Source: Nakamurella lactea DSM 19367 (GTDB lineage: Bacteria; Actinomycetota; Actinomycetes; Mycobacteriales; Nakamurellaceae). Taken from it: DNA of 64,000 bases. The DNA lies in NCBI RefSeq assembly GCF_000426645.1, contig NZ_AUFT01000018.1, positions 1 to 64,000 on the forward strand. The letters are read 5' to 3'. The notes beneath the pieces were generated by a model. The model had not been told where the DNA came from and searched no databases. It saw only the letters and a list, made by a program, of their open reading frames with translations. The position numbers and the translations under genes were made by a program. This document shows, in pieces, positions 16,540-25,948 of the stretch (positions are counted from its first letter, which is position 1; every line of letters starts with the position of its first letter).

Positions 16540-17145
16540 GTGCCGAAGGTCACCGACGAACACCGCGAACAACGCCGCGAGCAGATCCTGTCCGCCGCCT
16601 GGGACCTGTTCGCCGGGAACGGCTTCCACAACACCTCGATGGCGCAGATCATCGCCGCCAGCGATCTGTCCGCCGGCGCGGTCTATCTGTACTTCCGGTC
16701 CAAGGAGGACCTGATCGTGGCGACCGCCGAGAAGGCGCTCGGCGCCGCCCATGGCGCCGCTGGTGAACTGCTGGCCGCCAACCGGCCGGTCTCCCCCGGC
16801 GAGGCGATGCGGCTGATGCTCGGCCGGATCGAGCAACTGCACCGGAGCGCCGGTGGCGCCTTCTTCCCGGTGGCGATCCAGGCCTGGGCCGAGGCCGTGC
16901 GTAGCCCGGTGATCTCCGCGACGGCGCGGCGGTTCTTCGCAGCCCTGCTGGGTGATTGGGGCGAGCTGCTGCGGCGCTGGCAGGACAGCGGACACCCACT
17001 GGCCGGTCGTCCCGACGACCTGGCCCGGATGGTGATCGCCACCATCCAGGGCTACCTGATCCAGCGGGTCTCGTTCGGTGCGGAGCACGACGAGCGGTTC
17101 CTGGAGGTGCTGGCCGACCGGATCACCGGCATGGTCACGGCCTGA
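16540..17145 (+). CDS. TetR-family transcriptional regulator
   Basis: This 201-residue regulator starts at GTG 16540, 7 bases after a TACAGT box, so it is probably leaderless. The N-terminal helix-turn-helix reads REQILSAAWDLFAGNGFHNTSMAQIIAASDLSAGAVYLYFRSKEDLI, a textbook TetR pattern. The C-terminal ligand domain has no recognisable specificity. The flanking 14-bp palindromes and the divergent membrane exporter suggest that it represses itself and that gene. Its 3' end overlaps the P450 gene by 11 bases on the opposite strand. Confidence 0.88.
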   Translation: MPKVTDEHREQRREQILSAAWDLFAGNGFHNTSMAQIIAASDLSAGAVYLYFRSKEDLIVATAEKALGAAHGAAGELLAANRPVSPGEAMRLMLGRIEQLHRSAGGAFFPVAIQAWAEAVRSPVISATARRFFAALLGDWGELLRRWQDSGHPLAGRPDDLARMVIATIQGYLIQRVSFGAEHDERFLEVLADRITGMVTA

Positions 17146-18352
17146 CGACAGGCGCCAACAACAGTGAGTGGAAGCCCCTGAGCACGAACGTCTCTCGCTG
17201 GTCCGCCCGGTCGACCTGCAGACGACCGAAGCGCTTGAGCAGCGCCCGCACGCTGATCTGCATCTCCAGCCTTGCCAACGGAGCCCCGATGCAGAAATGA
17301 ATGCCGGCGCCGAAAGCGATGTGCCGGTTGGGATCTCGAGTCGGGTCGAAGGTATCGGCGGCATCGAAAACCGCGGGATCCCGGTTCGCGGCGCCGAGCA
17401 GCGCGGCGATCTTCGCGCCCTCGGGCACCGTCATCCCGGCAATCTCGACATCCGCGGACGCCGTCCTTTCGAACAGGTGCAGTGGTGAGTCGAACCGCAG
17501 CATCTCCTCCACCAGCGACTCGATCAGCGCGTCGTCATCCACGTTGTCGAGCACCCGGTCCAGCGCCGGCGAGTGATCGAGCAGAGCGGCCAGCCCGTTG
17601 CCGAACCCGTTGACGCTGGCCTCGTGTCCGGCGTTGAGCAACAGCACGGCGGTGGCGATCAGCTCGGTCGGTGACAGCCGGTCGGAGCCGTCCCGCGCCT
17701 GCACCAGCGCGGTGAGCAGGTCCTCGCCCGGGTGCGCTGCCCGATGGCCGGCCAGCTCCTCGACGTAGCCGGCGAAGTCCCGGGCGGCGATCTGCGCGGC
17801 GAGCAGCTGCTCGGCGCTCGGTCCCGGTTCGTACATCTTCACGATCGCCTGCGACCAGTCGCGCAGCAGCACCCGGTCGGCGGTCGGTGCGCCGAGCAAC
17901 TCAGCGATCACCAGCACCGGCAGCGGCTCGGCATAGTCGGCGATCGCGTCGAAGGTTCCGCCGTCCGCCAGTTTCGCCGCACACTCGTCCAGCAGCCCAG
18001 CGGTGAGCTCGACGATCCGCGGCGCCATCCGCTGGATGTGCCCGCGGGTGAACGCGCTGGAGACCAACCGGCGCAGCCGGGTGTGCTTGGGCGGCTCGGA
18101 GTCGAGGATCGAGTCGGCATGCAACCAGTTGAAGACGTCCCACTCGGCTCCGGGCTTCGGGGTGAAGATCCGGCCCAGCTTCCGGTCACGCAGCACCGCG
18201 AAGGCGGCGGCGTGCGTACTGGTGACGTAGGTGCCCAGCCCGCTGTGCCAGGCGACCGGCGCCACCGCACGCAGCGCGGCGTAGTGCGGGTACGGGTCGG
18301 CGACCACAGCTGGGTCGAACAGATCGAGGAATTCGGCGGCGTCTACGGTCAC
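17135..18352 (-). CDS. Cytochrome P450
   Basis: This 405-residue soluble class I P450 has all key motifs: the I-helix LLNAGHEASVNG (acid present, threonine replaced by serine), the K-helix ExxR in EEMLRFDSP, the NRDPAVFDAADTFDPTRDPNRHIAFGAGIHFCIG region with the heme-ligating cysteine, and the LARLEMQI L-helix. GTG 18352 is 6 bases after a TACGGT box, so it is probably leaderless. Substrate and redox partners are not encoded nearby. The 3' end overlaps the tetR end by 11 bases convergently. Confidence 0.92.
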   Translation of the reverse strand: MTVDAAEFLDLFDPAVVADPYPHYAALRAVAPVAWHSGLGTYVTSTHAAAFAVLRDRKLGRIFTPKPGAEWDVFNWLHADSILDSEPPKHTRLRRLVSSAFTRGHIQRMAPRIVELTAGLLDECAAKLADGGTFDAIADYAEPLPVLVIAELLGAPTADRVLLRDWSQAIVKMYEPGPSAEQLLAAQIAARDFAGYVEELAGHRAAHPGEDLLTALVQARDGSDRLSPTELIATAVLLLNAGHEASVNGFGNGLAALLDHSPALDRVLDNVDDDALIESLVEEMLRFDSPLHLFERTASADVEIAGMTVPEGAKIAALLGAANRDPAVFDAADTFDPTRDPNRHIAFGAGIHFCIGAPLARLEMQISVRALLKRFGRLQVDRADQRETFVLRGFHSLLLAPVVRP

Positions 18353-18392
18353 GCCTGCACCGTATCCCGCGTTGCCGGGCGCCCTCAGGGAG

Positions 18393-18465
18393 AGCCACCA
18401 CGGGGACTCGAACCCCGAACCTTTGCTTTACAAGAGCACTGCGCTACCGATTGCGCCATGGTGGC
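18393..18465 (-). tRNA. tRNA-Thr (anticodon TGT)
   Basis: On the minus strand acceptor GCCACCA pairs with TGGTGGC followed by discriminator T; no CCA is encoded. The D-arm is GCGC...GCGC, the anticodon loop CTTGTAA gives TGT (reads ACA), and the T-arm is CGGGGTTCGAGTCCCCG. Length is 73 bases. It lies between the P450 and VanW genes on their strand. Confidence 0.95.
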
Positions 18466-18513
18466 CTGGCCGGCGAGCCGGCCCGAACAAGAATAACCGC
18501 CGGGATGACGCCG

Positions 18514-20466
18514 TCAGTTCTGCGGCGGCGGCGCCGGCAGGGACGGACCCGGGACCTTCGTCACCGGCGGGGGCGTCTGGCCGGGTGGCTGGGTCTGCGC
18601 CGGCGGCTTCGTCGCCGGCGGTGCCGTAGCCGGAGGCGTCGTGGCAGGCGGCGCGGTGGTGGGCGGCGGAGCCGGCGCCGGCTCGCAGATCACCTGGTAC
18701 TGCCCGTTGTAGACGGTCGTCTTGGTCTCCCGCTTGATCTCCTTGCCGGCCAGGTCGCGGATGATCCTGGTGACATCGACGGAGAATCCGGAGCTGCCGT
18801 CCGACGGGTTGCAGCTCTGGCCGTACGGAACCGTGGTCTGCGGCGGGTTGGTGAAGTTGTACCGCTCGCCGGTCTGCGACTCGACCTCGACCTGCTTGGT
18901 CCCCCACAACCGCACGGTGATGTCGTTCTCCGTCCAGATCGTCTGGACCAGCACGCCGGTCGGATAGTCGTTGGCCCACACCATGTCGATCACGTCGTCG
19001 AAGATGGTGGCCTCCCGACCCTCCGGGTAGCGGGAGATGTAGTACGAGTGCGCCTTGTGCTCGACGTCGCGCATGCCGGCGAAGAACGCCGCGTTGTACA
19101 GGGTGGTGGACAGCTGGCTCACTCCACCACCCAACGCCTTGTCGGCCTTTCCGTTTTGGATGATGCCGGACTCGATGTAGCCGTGCGCGGCGTCCCGCGG
19201 CTTGGTCGCGTCGTTGAGGGAGAAGGTGCCGCCGGGCTGGACGACCACACCGTTGATCTTCGCCGCGGCGGTCTTGATGTTCTGCCCGGAGGCCCAGACG
19301 AAGTTGCCGGTGGTGAACTCGCCGATCACCTCCTTGATCCCGAGCGCCTTCGCCCGTGCGGTGGTGAAGTCCGGATCGCTGGTGGTGTAGGCGATCTGCC
19401 AGGTCCGGCCGTCCTTCTGGGCCAGCACTGCCGTCAGCGCCCGCTCGCTGGCCGGCCAGTCGACCTTCCGGCCGGTGATCGCCTCGGTGAGCTGCGGCTT
19501 CCCGTCGACCAGCGCGATCACCGCATCCTTCGGCTCGGTCTGGGTGGCCTCGACGGCATCGGTCACCGGTACCCGCAGCCGAGCGACGTCGACCGTCACC
19601 GAGAATCCGTCCTCGGCATCCGGCTTGATCGACATGGCGGCGGCGATCTGCGCGACGGACAGCTTCGCGTCGGTGCCGGCGGCGTCGACGGCCACGGGTG
19701 CGGACAGCATCGTCCCGGCCTTCTGCTTCGCCGCGGCGACGCCGGCCGCGGACGCCCGCACCGGTTGCTCGGTGACCGGTAGCGCCAGCTCGGTCACCGC
19801 GTCCGGCCCGCCATCGGCCCAGGCCACCGCGACCGCGGTGGCCGCGGCGTCCACCTCGAGATGCAGGCCGGTGACCGGAGCGACCACCGCGATCTTTGTC
19901 CCCTTCTTGCTGACCGATCCCTCGACCGCAGCAATATCGGTAGAGGTGGCGACCGACGACAGCCACTGCGTCAGCGCGGAGCGATCGACCGCGGTGGCCA
20001 ACGGGATCTGCTCGGACCGGAAGAACGACGTCAGCCGGGCGATCGGCGACGCCGAGCTGGTGCCGGCCGCCGCCACCGCCGCATCGAGGTCGGCGGTCAG
20101 TCCGGCCTCGGCGGGCGAGACCGTCACCGCCGTGCCGTGCACCGTCATCGCCACCGGTGCCGCGAACCGCGACCCGAGCTGCTCATCGAGCTTCTTCCGG
20201 GCCTGCTCCGGCGTCAGCCCGCCGACGTCGACCCCGGCGATCTCGGTGCCTCGCTCGATCTCCCCCCTGGTCACGCCGAGGTCGATCAGATAGCCGATCA
20301 GCAGCACCGCGAAGACCCCGGCCGCCGCCAGGGCGGAGATCAGTCCCTTCCGGCGACCGGACCGGCCCCCGTCGGCACCGGGCCGGTCGGCGGCACCCGA
20401 TGCGGGCGCGGTTTCACCCGGCGGTACGGCAGCGGGGTCGGAGAAATAGCGGTCGTCGGAAGCCAC
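18514..20466 (-). CDS. VanW-family protein with peptidoglycan-binding-like domains
   Basis: This 650-residue protein has a cytoplasmic N-terminus of about 40 residues, one membrane helix (LISALAAAGVFAVLLIGYLIDLGV), then a putative peptidoglycan-binding repeat region (IAGVDVGGLTPEQARKKLDEQL and a later copy) and a VanW domain at about 385-540 with IGEFTTGN, INGVVVQPGGTFSLND, GYIESGIIQNGK and GGGVSQLSTTLYNAAFFAG. The last 70 residues are Pro/Thr-rich, suggesting a wall-spanning tail. Such proteins are common in actinobacteria and are thought to act at the cell wall; despite the name, vancomycin resistance is not shown. Confidence 0.87.
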   Translation of the reverse strand: MASDDRYFSDPAAVPPGETAPASGAADRPGADGGRSGRRKGLISALAAAGVFAVLLIGYLIDLGVTRGEIERGTEIAGVDVGGLTPEQARKKLDEQLGSRFAAPVAMTVHGTAVTVSPAEAGLTADLDAAVAAAGTSSASPIARLTSFFRSEQIPLATAVDRSALTQWLSSVATSTDIAAVEGSVSKKGTKIAVVAPVTGLHLEVDAAATAVAVAWADGGPDAVTELALPVTEQPVRASAAGVAAAKQKAGTMLSAPVAVDAAGTDAKLSVAQIAAAMSIKPDAEDGFSVTVDVARLRVPVTDAVEATQTEPKDAVIALVDGKPQLTEAITGRKVDWPASERALTAVLAQKDGRTWQIAYTTSDPDFTTARAKALGIKEVIGEFTTGNFVWASGQNIKTAAAKINGVVVQPGGTFSLNDATKPRDAAHGYIESGIIQNGKADKALGGGVSQLSTTLYNAAFFAGMRDVEHKAHSYYISRYPEGREATIFDDVIDMVWANDYPTGVLVQTIWTENDITVRLWGTKQVEVESQTGERYNFTNPPQTTVPYGQSCNPSDGSSGFSVDVTRIIRDLAGKEIKRETKTTVYNGQYQVICEPAPAPPPTTAPPATTPPATAPPATKPPAQTQPPGQTPPPVTKVPGPSLPAPPPQN

Positions 20467-20614
20467 GCATCATCCTTCGTCGGTCGGTTCGGCAGCGGGT
20501 GTCCTGCCCGGATCGGCTGGCGAACAACCATGATCCCAGATCAACGCCGTCGACGAGGGCCACTTGCGGCGACCGGCCGGTGTACGGCCGGTCACCGGCG
20601 CCCGAAACGTGCGG

Positions 20615-21178
20615 TCAGGCCGTGGTAGCCCGGTAGATGACGCCGTCCGGCGCCGGGGCCTGGTGCGGCAGTCCCACCGGCGCCGGCTCGCCCGCGCCGG
20701 CCAGATCGATGAGCCGGTCACGGCATTCCGCCACGGTCATCCCCATCAGGTTGGCCAGGGCCTTCAAGGCGCCCTCGCCCAGGGTCTCGGTGAGACCCGC
20801 ACCGCCGTCCGGGTGACGGATGGAGAACCACCGTCGCACCGGGGCGAGCGCGCTGTCCGAGGTGGCGAGCACATCGGCCACCCGCACCGAGATCGTGCTC
20901 CGGCCGCGCAACGCGGCCGCCGGCACGATCGTTCGCTCGGCTCCGGCGATCAGTTTGCCGCAGTCCTCACCGAGTGCCCGGGCGAGCACCCAGAACACGT
21001 CGACCCGGAGCGATCGATGCCCCGTTTCGTAGTTCGCCAGTGCGGCTTTGGACACCAGCCCGCCGGTGCGTGCGGCGACCTGGGCCTGCGTCAGACCCTG
21101 ACGGCGGCGCGATTCGCGGAGTTGACTGCACAGCGCGGCGGCGAATCCCGCCTGCTGATCTACGTCCAGAGGCTGCAT
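20615..21178 (-). CDS. XRE-family helix-turn-helix regulator
   Basis: This 187-residue protein starts at ATG 21178 with GAAGG upstream; a start at 21202 is also open. The N-terminal domain has LRESRRRQGLTQAQVAARTGGLVSKAALANYETGHRSL, a Cro/CI-type helix-turn-helix, followed by VDVFWVLARALG. The rest (about residues 95-187) has no fold I recognise. The symmetric words upstream (21199-21280) may be its operator. Role unknown. Confidence 0.8.
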   Translation of the reverse strand: MQPLDVDQQAGFAAALCSQLRESRRRQGLTQAQVAARTGGLVSKAALANYETGHRSLRVDVFWVLARALGEDCGKLIAGAERTIVPAAALRGRSTISVRVADVLATSDSALAPVRRWFSIRHPDGGAGLTETLGEGALKALANLMGMTVAECRDRLIDLAGAGEPAPVGLPHQAPAPDGVIYRATTA

Positions 21179-21198
21179 GAGGTGACCTTCGAGTCCGG

Positions 21199-21280
21199 AC
21201 ATACTGTTCGTTTCGGTGTTGCGGTAGCCATGACGCTACACCATACAGGTGACAGGACGGAATCCCCGACTACAGTATGT
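21199..21280. promoter_or_regulatory. Inverted 9-bp words upstream of the XRE gene
   Basis: ACATACTGT at 21199-21207 has its exact reverse complement ACAGTATGT at 21272-21280, and the second copy sits in the small palindrome TACAGTATGTA (21271-21281). GTAGC and GCTAC also pair between the two. The region is less GC-rich than its surroundings and lies between divergent genes, so it probably carries promoters and an operator of the XRE protein. Confidence 0.45.
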
Positions 21281-21368
21281 AACGAGAATGATGTCCCGTT
21301 GAGATCCACCGGCGCCCGGCAGGATCCCGCACGCACCGCCGCCGGGGGCGCGACCTACCCTTTCCCGC

Positions 21369-21941
21369 ATGACCATCCGACCCATCGTCATCTGCGGCGA
21401 GCCGGTGCTGCACCGACCGACCGAGCCGGTCACCGTGTTCGACGAGGAACTCCGGCAGTTCGTCGACGACCTTTTCGAGACCAATACCGCGGCCCACGGG
21501 GCCGGATTGGCCGCCAACCAGGTTGGCGACGGCCGGCGGGTATTCATCTACGACTGCCCGGATGACGAGGGCGTCCGACAGGTCGGGTACGTCGTCAACC
21601 CCGTGCTGGAGACCTCGGAAATCCCCGAGACCATGCCGGATCCGGACGACGACTTCGAGGGTTGCCTGTCCGTTCCGGGCGAGAACTTCCCGACCGGACG
21701 GGCCCACTGGGCGAAGGTGACCGGCGTCGATGTCGACAACAACAAGGTCGAGGTCGAAGGCACCGGGTTCTTCGCCAGGTGCCTGCAACACGAGACGGAC
21801 CATCTCGACGGTTTCCTGTACCTGGACCGGCTGGTCGGCCGGAATGCCAGGGCCGCCAAGAAGATGGTGAAGGAGAACGGCTGGGGAGTACCCGGCAACA
21901 GTTGGATGCCGGGTAGGGATCCCGATCCGTTCGGGCACTGA
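21369..21941 (+). CDS. def: Peptide deformylase
   Basis: This 190-residue metalloenzyme removes the formyl group from the N-terminal methionine of new proteins. The three family motifs are present: [18 protein letters not shown] (Cys metal ligand) and QHETDHLDG (two His ligands and the catalytic Glu). [10 protein letters not shown]-like sequence in between and the C-terminal [10 protein letters not shown] are as in other actinobacterial enzymes. It is followed by otsAB, which has its own TAGGGT box. Confidence 0.93.
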   Translation: MTIRPIVICGEPVLHRPTEPVTVFDEELRQFVDDLFETNTAAHGAGLAANQVGDGRRVFIYDCPDDEGVRQVGYVVNPVLETSEIPETMPDPDDDFEGCLSVPGENFPTGRAHWAKVTGVDVDNNKVEVEGTGFFARCLQHETDHLDGFLYLDRLVGRNARAAKKMVKENGWGVPGNSWMPGRDPDPFGH

Positions 21942-21973
21942 TCGCCGGTGCCGCGGGTGGCTAGGGTTGGGGC

Positions 21974-24283
21974 GTGAAGCCCCATGATGCAGCTGCAGGC
22001 ACGGAGACCGAGCACCATCGGCCGCGGATCCACCCCATCGATTCCACCGCGTCGCCGTCCAGCGGTGACCGCGCCGACATGGTGGTGGTGGCCAACCGGC
22101 TGCCGTTCGACCTGAAGAAGCAGCCGGACGGCAGCACCATCGCCCGGCAGGCACCCGGCGGTCTGGTGACCGCGCTGGCTCCGATCCTGTCCCGGCGCGA
22201 GGGCGCCTGGATCGGCTGGGCCGGCGACGCCGACGTCGAGCTCGACCCGACCACCACCGACGGTCTCACCCTGCACCCGCTGCCGCTGTCCGCGGACGAG
22301 ATCAGCGCCTACTACGAGGGTTTCTCCAACGGCACGCTGTGGCCGCTGTACCACGACGCGATCGCCGATCCGGAATACCATCGGCACTGGTGGGACGCCT
22401 ACCGGCGGGTGAACCGCCGGTTCGCCGAGAAGTCCGCCGAAGTGGCCGCCGACGGTGCCGTGGTGTGGATCCACGACTACCAGTTGCTGCTGGTCCCGGC
22501 CATGCTCCGCGAACTGCGGCCCGATGTGCGAATCGGGTTCTTCCAACACATCCCGTTCCCGCCGGTCGAGCTGTACATGCGACTGCCGTGGCGCAAGGAG
22601 ATCATCGCCGGCATGCTCGGCGCCGACCTGATCGGCTTCCAGGTCTCGGGTGCGGTCCGGAACTTCGCCCGGCTGGCCAGAACACTGGTCGGCGCCGACG
22701 TCTCGGGCTCGTCGCTCAGTTACGCCGACCGCAACATCCGCGTCGGCGCCTTCCCGATCTCGATCGACGCCAAGGCCCAGTCCGAACTCGCCGTGCGGCC
22801 CGAGGTCACCGAGGCAGCCGCGAAGCTGCGGTCGGATCTCGGGAACCCGCGAAAGCTCATCCTGGGCGTCGACCGGCTCGATTACACCAAGGGCATCAAC
22901 GTCCGGCTGCGGGCCTTCGGCGAATTGCTGGCCGAGCGCGACCCGGCGGTGGACGGCGCGACGATGATCCAGATCGCCACCCCGTCCCGGGAGCGGCTGG
23001 GTTCCTACGTCCGGACCAGGGAGAACATCGAACGGCAGGTCGGCGCGATCAACGGCGACTACGGGCGGATCGGCCACCCGGCCGTTTCCTACCTGCACCA
23101 GTCGTTCCCCCGGGACGAGCTGGCGGCGTTCTACGTCGCTGCCGACGTGATGGCGGTGACCCCACTGCGGGACGGGATGAACCTGGTCGCCAAGGAGTAC
23201 ATCGCCTGCCGCACGGACGGCGACGGCGTCCTGCTGCTCAGCGAGTTCACCGGCGCCGCCGGCGAACTGCGCCAGTCGCTGCTGGTGAACCCCTACGACA
23301 CCAACGGCGTCAAGGAGACCCTGCGCACCGCACTGCAGATGCCCCACCAGGAGCAGAAGAAGCGGATGCGCTTTCTGCGCCGACAGGTGCGCACGCACGA
23401 TGTCGACGCCTGGGCCAAGACCTTCCTTTCCACCCTTGAGGACACCAAGGATCCGGTCGCGGCTGCGCTCAAGCGGCTGCCGGCCGAGGTGAAGTCGGCG
23501 GTCCGCAGCCTGGCCGACGAGCAATATCTGTTGGTGGGCACGGACTTCGACGGGGTGCTCTCCCCGCTGGTCGAGGATCCGGCCGCGGCCAGACCGCTGC
23601 CGGCCGCGATCGACGCGCTGCGCACCCTCGCGGTGCTGCCCAACACCTCGGTGGCGGTGATCTCCGGCCGATCGCTGGATCAGTTGCGGCTGCTGGTCGG
23701 TGACGCCGGCCCGGTGCACCTGGTCGGCTCGCACGGCGCCGAGGACGCCGGGATCTCCGGACTGGTGCACCACGCCGCGCACACCGGACCGACCCCGACG
23801 ACGCTGACGGACGACGAACAGCACCTCAAGGACCGGCTCGACCGGGCGGTCGCCGACCTGGCCGAGAAATACCCGACGATCCGGCTCGAGCACAAGCCCA
23901 CCGGCATCGCCGTGCACCTGCGGGGTACCACGCCCGAGGTGGAAACCGCTGTCGCCCAGGAGATCACCCGCGGCATGGCCGAATGGGACGGGGTTCGCGT
24001 GCTCCCCGGCAAGAAGGTGCTCGAGCTGTCGGTGGTGACGGCCGACAAGGGGCGGGCACTGGCCGGGCTGCGCAGCGCGCTGGGCGGTCCACGGACCATC
24101 TTCCTGGGCGACGACGTCACCGACGAGCACGCCTTCGGGGTACTGCAGCCCGGTGATGTCGGGGTCAAGGTCGGCCCCGGCGAGACCGCGGCGAAACTGC
24201 GGATCAGCGATCCGCGGCAGGTGGCGGACCTGCTGACGGCATTGGCCGCCGCCCGGCAGACGCACAAGTTCCCACTGCAGTAA
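21974..24283 (+). CDS. otsAB: Fused trehalose-6-phosphate synthase/phosphatase
   Basis: This 769-residue cytoplasmic protein joins both steps of trehalose synthesis. Residues about 35-500 form a GT20 synthase with [67 protein letters not shown] and [12 protein letters not shown]. Residues about 515-769 form the HAD phosphatase with [33 protein letters not shown] and [10 protein letters not shown]. Typical actinobacterial OtsA and OtsB are separate genes, so the fusion is notable, though known elsewhere. GTG 21974 lies 7 bases after TAGGGT (21962-21967), suggesting a leaderless start. Confidence 0.92.
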   Translation: MKPHDAAAGTETEHHRPRIHPIDSTASPSSGDRADMVVVANRLPFDLKKQPDGSTIARQAPGGLVTALAPILSRREGAWIGWAGDADVELDPTTTDGLTLHPLPLSADEISAYYEGFSNGTLWPLYHDAIADPEYHRHWWDAYRRVNRRFAEKSAEVAADGAVVWIHDYQLLLVPAMLRELRPDVRIGFFQHIPFPPVELYMRLPWRKEIIAGMLGADLIGFQVSGAVRNFARLARTLVGADVSGSSLSYADRNIRVGAFPISIDAKAQSELAVRPEVTEAAAKLRSDLGNPRKLILGVDRLDYTKGINVRLRAFGELLAERDPAVDGATMIQIATPSRERLGSYVRTRENIERQVGAINGDYGRIGHPAVSYLHQSFPRDELAAFYVAADVMAVTPLRDGMNLVAKEYIACRTDGDGVLLLSEFTGAAGELRQSLLVNPYDTNGVKETLRTALQMPHQEQKKRMRFLRRQVRTHDVDAWAKTFLSTLEDTKDPVAAALKRLPAEVKSAVRSLADEQYLLVGTDFDGVLSPLVEDPAAARPLPAAIDALRTLAVLPNTSVAVISGRSLDQLRLLVGDAGPVHLVGSHGAEDAGISGLVHHAAHTGPTPTTLTDDEQHLKDRLDRAVADLAEKYPTIRLEHKPTGIAVHLRGTTPEVETAVAQEITRGMAEWDGVRVLPGKKVLELSVVTADKGRALAGLRSALGGPRTIFLGDDVTDEHAFGVLQPGDVGVKVGPGETAAKLRISDPRQVADLLTALAAARQTHKFPLQ

Positions 24284-24290
24284 CTCTTGG

Positions 24291-24373
24291 TTCGCCGGGC
24301 CGCGCTCGACTGCGGTCACCGCCCCCGCTCCTTCGTCGCCGGGTCGGTGTCCTCGCTTCGCTGTGCCGGCGAA
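24291..24373. repeat. Long-range inverted repeat between otsAB and proS
   Basis: GTTCGCCGG at 24291-24299 pairs with CCGGCGAAC at 24365-24373. The 65 bases between are GC-rich with CTTCG-type words. It may be a terminator of otsAB or a dispersed palindromic repeat; copies elsewhere cannot be judged here. Confidence 0.4.
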
Positions 24374-24425
24374 CGGGTGGGGTAGCGCGGTTGTCTCGGC
24401 CTGGTGGCGTCATACCATGGCGCGC

Positions 24426-25862
24426 ATGCCGAAGACCTCAGTCCTGACGCCGCGCGTAGACGATTTCCCCCGCTGGTACGCCGATCTGATCAACAAGGCC
24501 GAACTCGCCGACAACGGTCCGGTCCGCGGAACCATGGTGATCAGACCGTACGGATACGCGATCTGGGAGCGGATGCAGGCGGCGATGGACCGGCGGATCA
24601 AGGCTGCCGGCGGCCAGAACGCCTATTTTCCACTGTTCATCCCGGAGTCGTACCTGCGCCGGGAGGCCGAGCACGTCGAGGGCTTCTCCCCCGAACTCGC
24701 GGTGGTGACCCACGCCGGCGGCAAACAGTTGGAGGAACCGGTCGTCGTCCGGCCGACCAGCGAGACGGTGATCGGCGAGTACCTGGCCAAGTGGATCTCC
24801 TCCTACCGGGACCTGCCGTTGCTGCTGAACCAGTGGGCGAATGTGGTCCGCTGGGAGCTGCGGCCGCGGATCTTCCTGCGCACCAGCGAGTTCCTCTGGC
24901 AGGAGGGTCACACCGCGCACGCCTCGGCCACCGACGCCGCCGGGTACGCCCGGCGCATCCTGCACGAGGTCTACGCCGACTTCATGCGCACCGAACTCGC
25001 CATGCCGGTGGTGGCGGGCCGCAAGACCCGCCGGGAACGGTTCGCCGGCGCCGTCAACACCATGACCCTCGAGGCGATGATGGGCGACGGCAAGGCGCTG
25101 CAGATGGGCACCAGCCACGAGCTCGGGCAGAACTTCGCCAAGGCGTTCGACATCGGCTTCGCCGATGCGACCCAGCAGCGGCAGCTCGCCTGGACCACCT
25201 CCTGGGGTACCTCGACCCGAATGCTCGGCGGGCTGATCATGTGCCACGGCGACGACGCCGGCCTACGGGTGCCCCCGAAACTTGCGGCCGTGCAGGCCGT
25301 GGTGACGGTGGTCAAGGCCGGTGGACCCGGCGACCCGGTGAACGTGGAAGCCGTTGCTGCGCAGCTGGTCTCCGATCTCACCAACGCCGGCATCCGGACC
25401 AGGCTGGACGACCGGGTGGACACCCCGTTCGGTCGCCGGGCCGTCGACCACGAGCTCAAGGGAGTACCGATCCGGGTCGACGTCGGCCCGCGGGACCTGG
25501 CCGCCGGGACGGTCATGCTGGTCCGCCGGGTGCCGTCGACCAAGGAGTCGCTGCCGGTGGAATCCGTTGTCGGGGCGGCAGTCTCGGCGATCGAGCAGGA
25601 CCATCAGGCGCTCTACGACCAGGCACTGCAGCACCGGGACGGCCGCACCGTCGACGTGCGGACGGTCGACGAGGCCGCGCAGGCGGCCGGCAGCGGCTGG
25701 GCCAGGATCCCGTGGCGGCTGCTCGGCGACGAGGGCGAGGCGGCGATCGCCGGGCAGGGCGTGACCGTGCGGTGTCTGGTGCGGCCGGACGGTTCGCTGC
25801 CGGAGACCGACGATGTCGCGGTGGAGCCGGAGCTGCTGGCGATCCTCGCCCGCGCCTACTGA
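24426..25862 (+). CDS. proS: Prolyl-tRNA synthetase, type 3 (archaeal/eukaryotic-like)
   Basis: This 478-residue class II enzyme charges tRNA-Pro. Motif 2 and the catalytic core read VVRPTSETVIGEYLAKWI, NQWANVVRWELRPRIFLRTSEFLWQEGHTAHA and QMGTSHELGQNFAKAF, then AWTTSWGTSTRMLGGLIMCHGDD. The editing insertion of the bacterial form is absent, and the anticodon-binding domain plus a zinc-type C-terminal part place it in the short type 3 group. ATG 24426 is 8 bases after TACCAT (24413-24418); ATG 24417 is an alternative start. Whether a bacterial-type copy also exists elsewhere cannot be seen. Confidence 0.9.
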   Translation: MPKTSVLTPRVDDFPRWYADLINKAELADNGPVRGTMVIRPYGYAIWERMQAAMDRRIKAAGGQNAYFPLFIPESYLRREAEHVEGFSPELAVVTHAGGKQLEEPVVVRPTSETVIGEYLAKWISSYRDLPLLLNQWANVVRWELRPRIFLRTSEFLWQEGHTAHASATDAAGYARRILHEVYADFMRTELAMPVVAGRKTRRERFAGAVNTMTLEAMMGDGKALQMGTSHELGQNFAKAFDIGFADATQQRQLAWTTSWGTSTRMLGGLIMCHGDDAGLRVPPKLAAVQAVVTVVKAGGPGDPVNVEAVAAQLVSDLTNAGIRTRLDDRVDTPFGRRAVDHELKGVPIRVDVGPRDLAAGTVMLVRRVPSTKESLPVESVVGAAVSAIEQDHQALYDQALQHRDGRTVDVRTVDEAAQAAGSGWARIPWRLLGDEGEAAIAGQGVTVRCLVRPDGSLPETDDVAVEPELLAILARAY

Positions 25863-25948
25863 TCAAGATGACCATTGCCCGCACGGAACTGCCGGTCGTG
25901 GACGTGGTCGTGCACCAGGACCGCCGGTCACAGCACGGTCATCGGTGA

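Noticed and set aside
21548-24319. A 923-codon open frame antisense to otsAB
   Set aside because: Its sequence is Arg/Gly/Val-rich with no family motifs and mirrors the codon pattern of the real gene; otsAB on the plus strand has all catalytic motifs.
24404-25948. A 514-codon plus-strand frame overlapping proS
   Set aside because: Arg/Gly/Pro-rich shadow frame without motifs; proS in the other frame is fully convincing.
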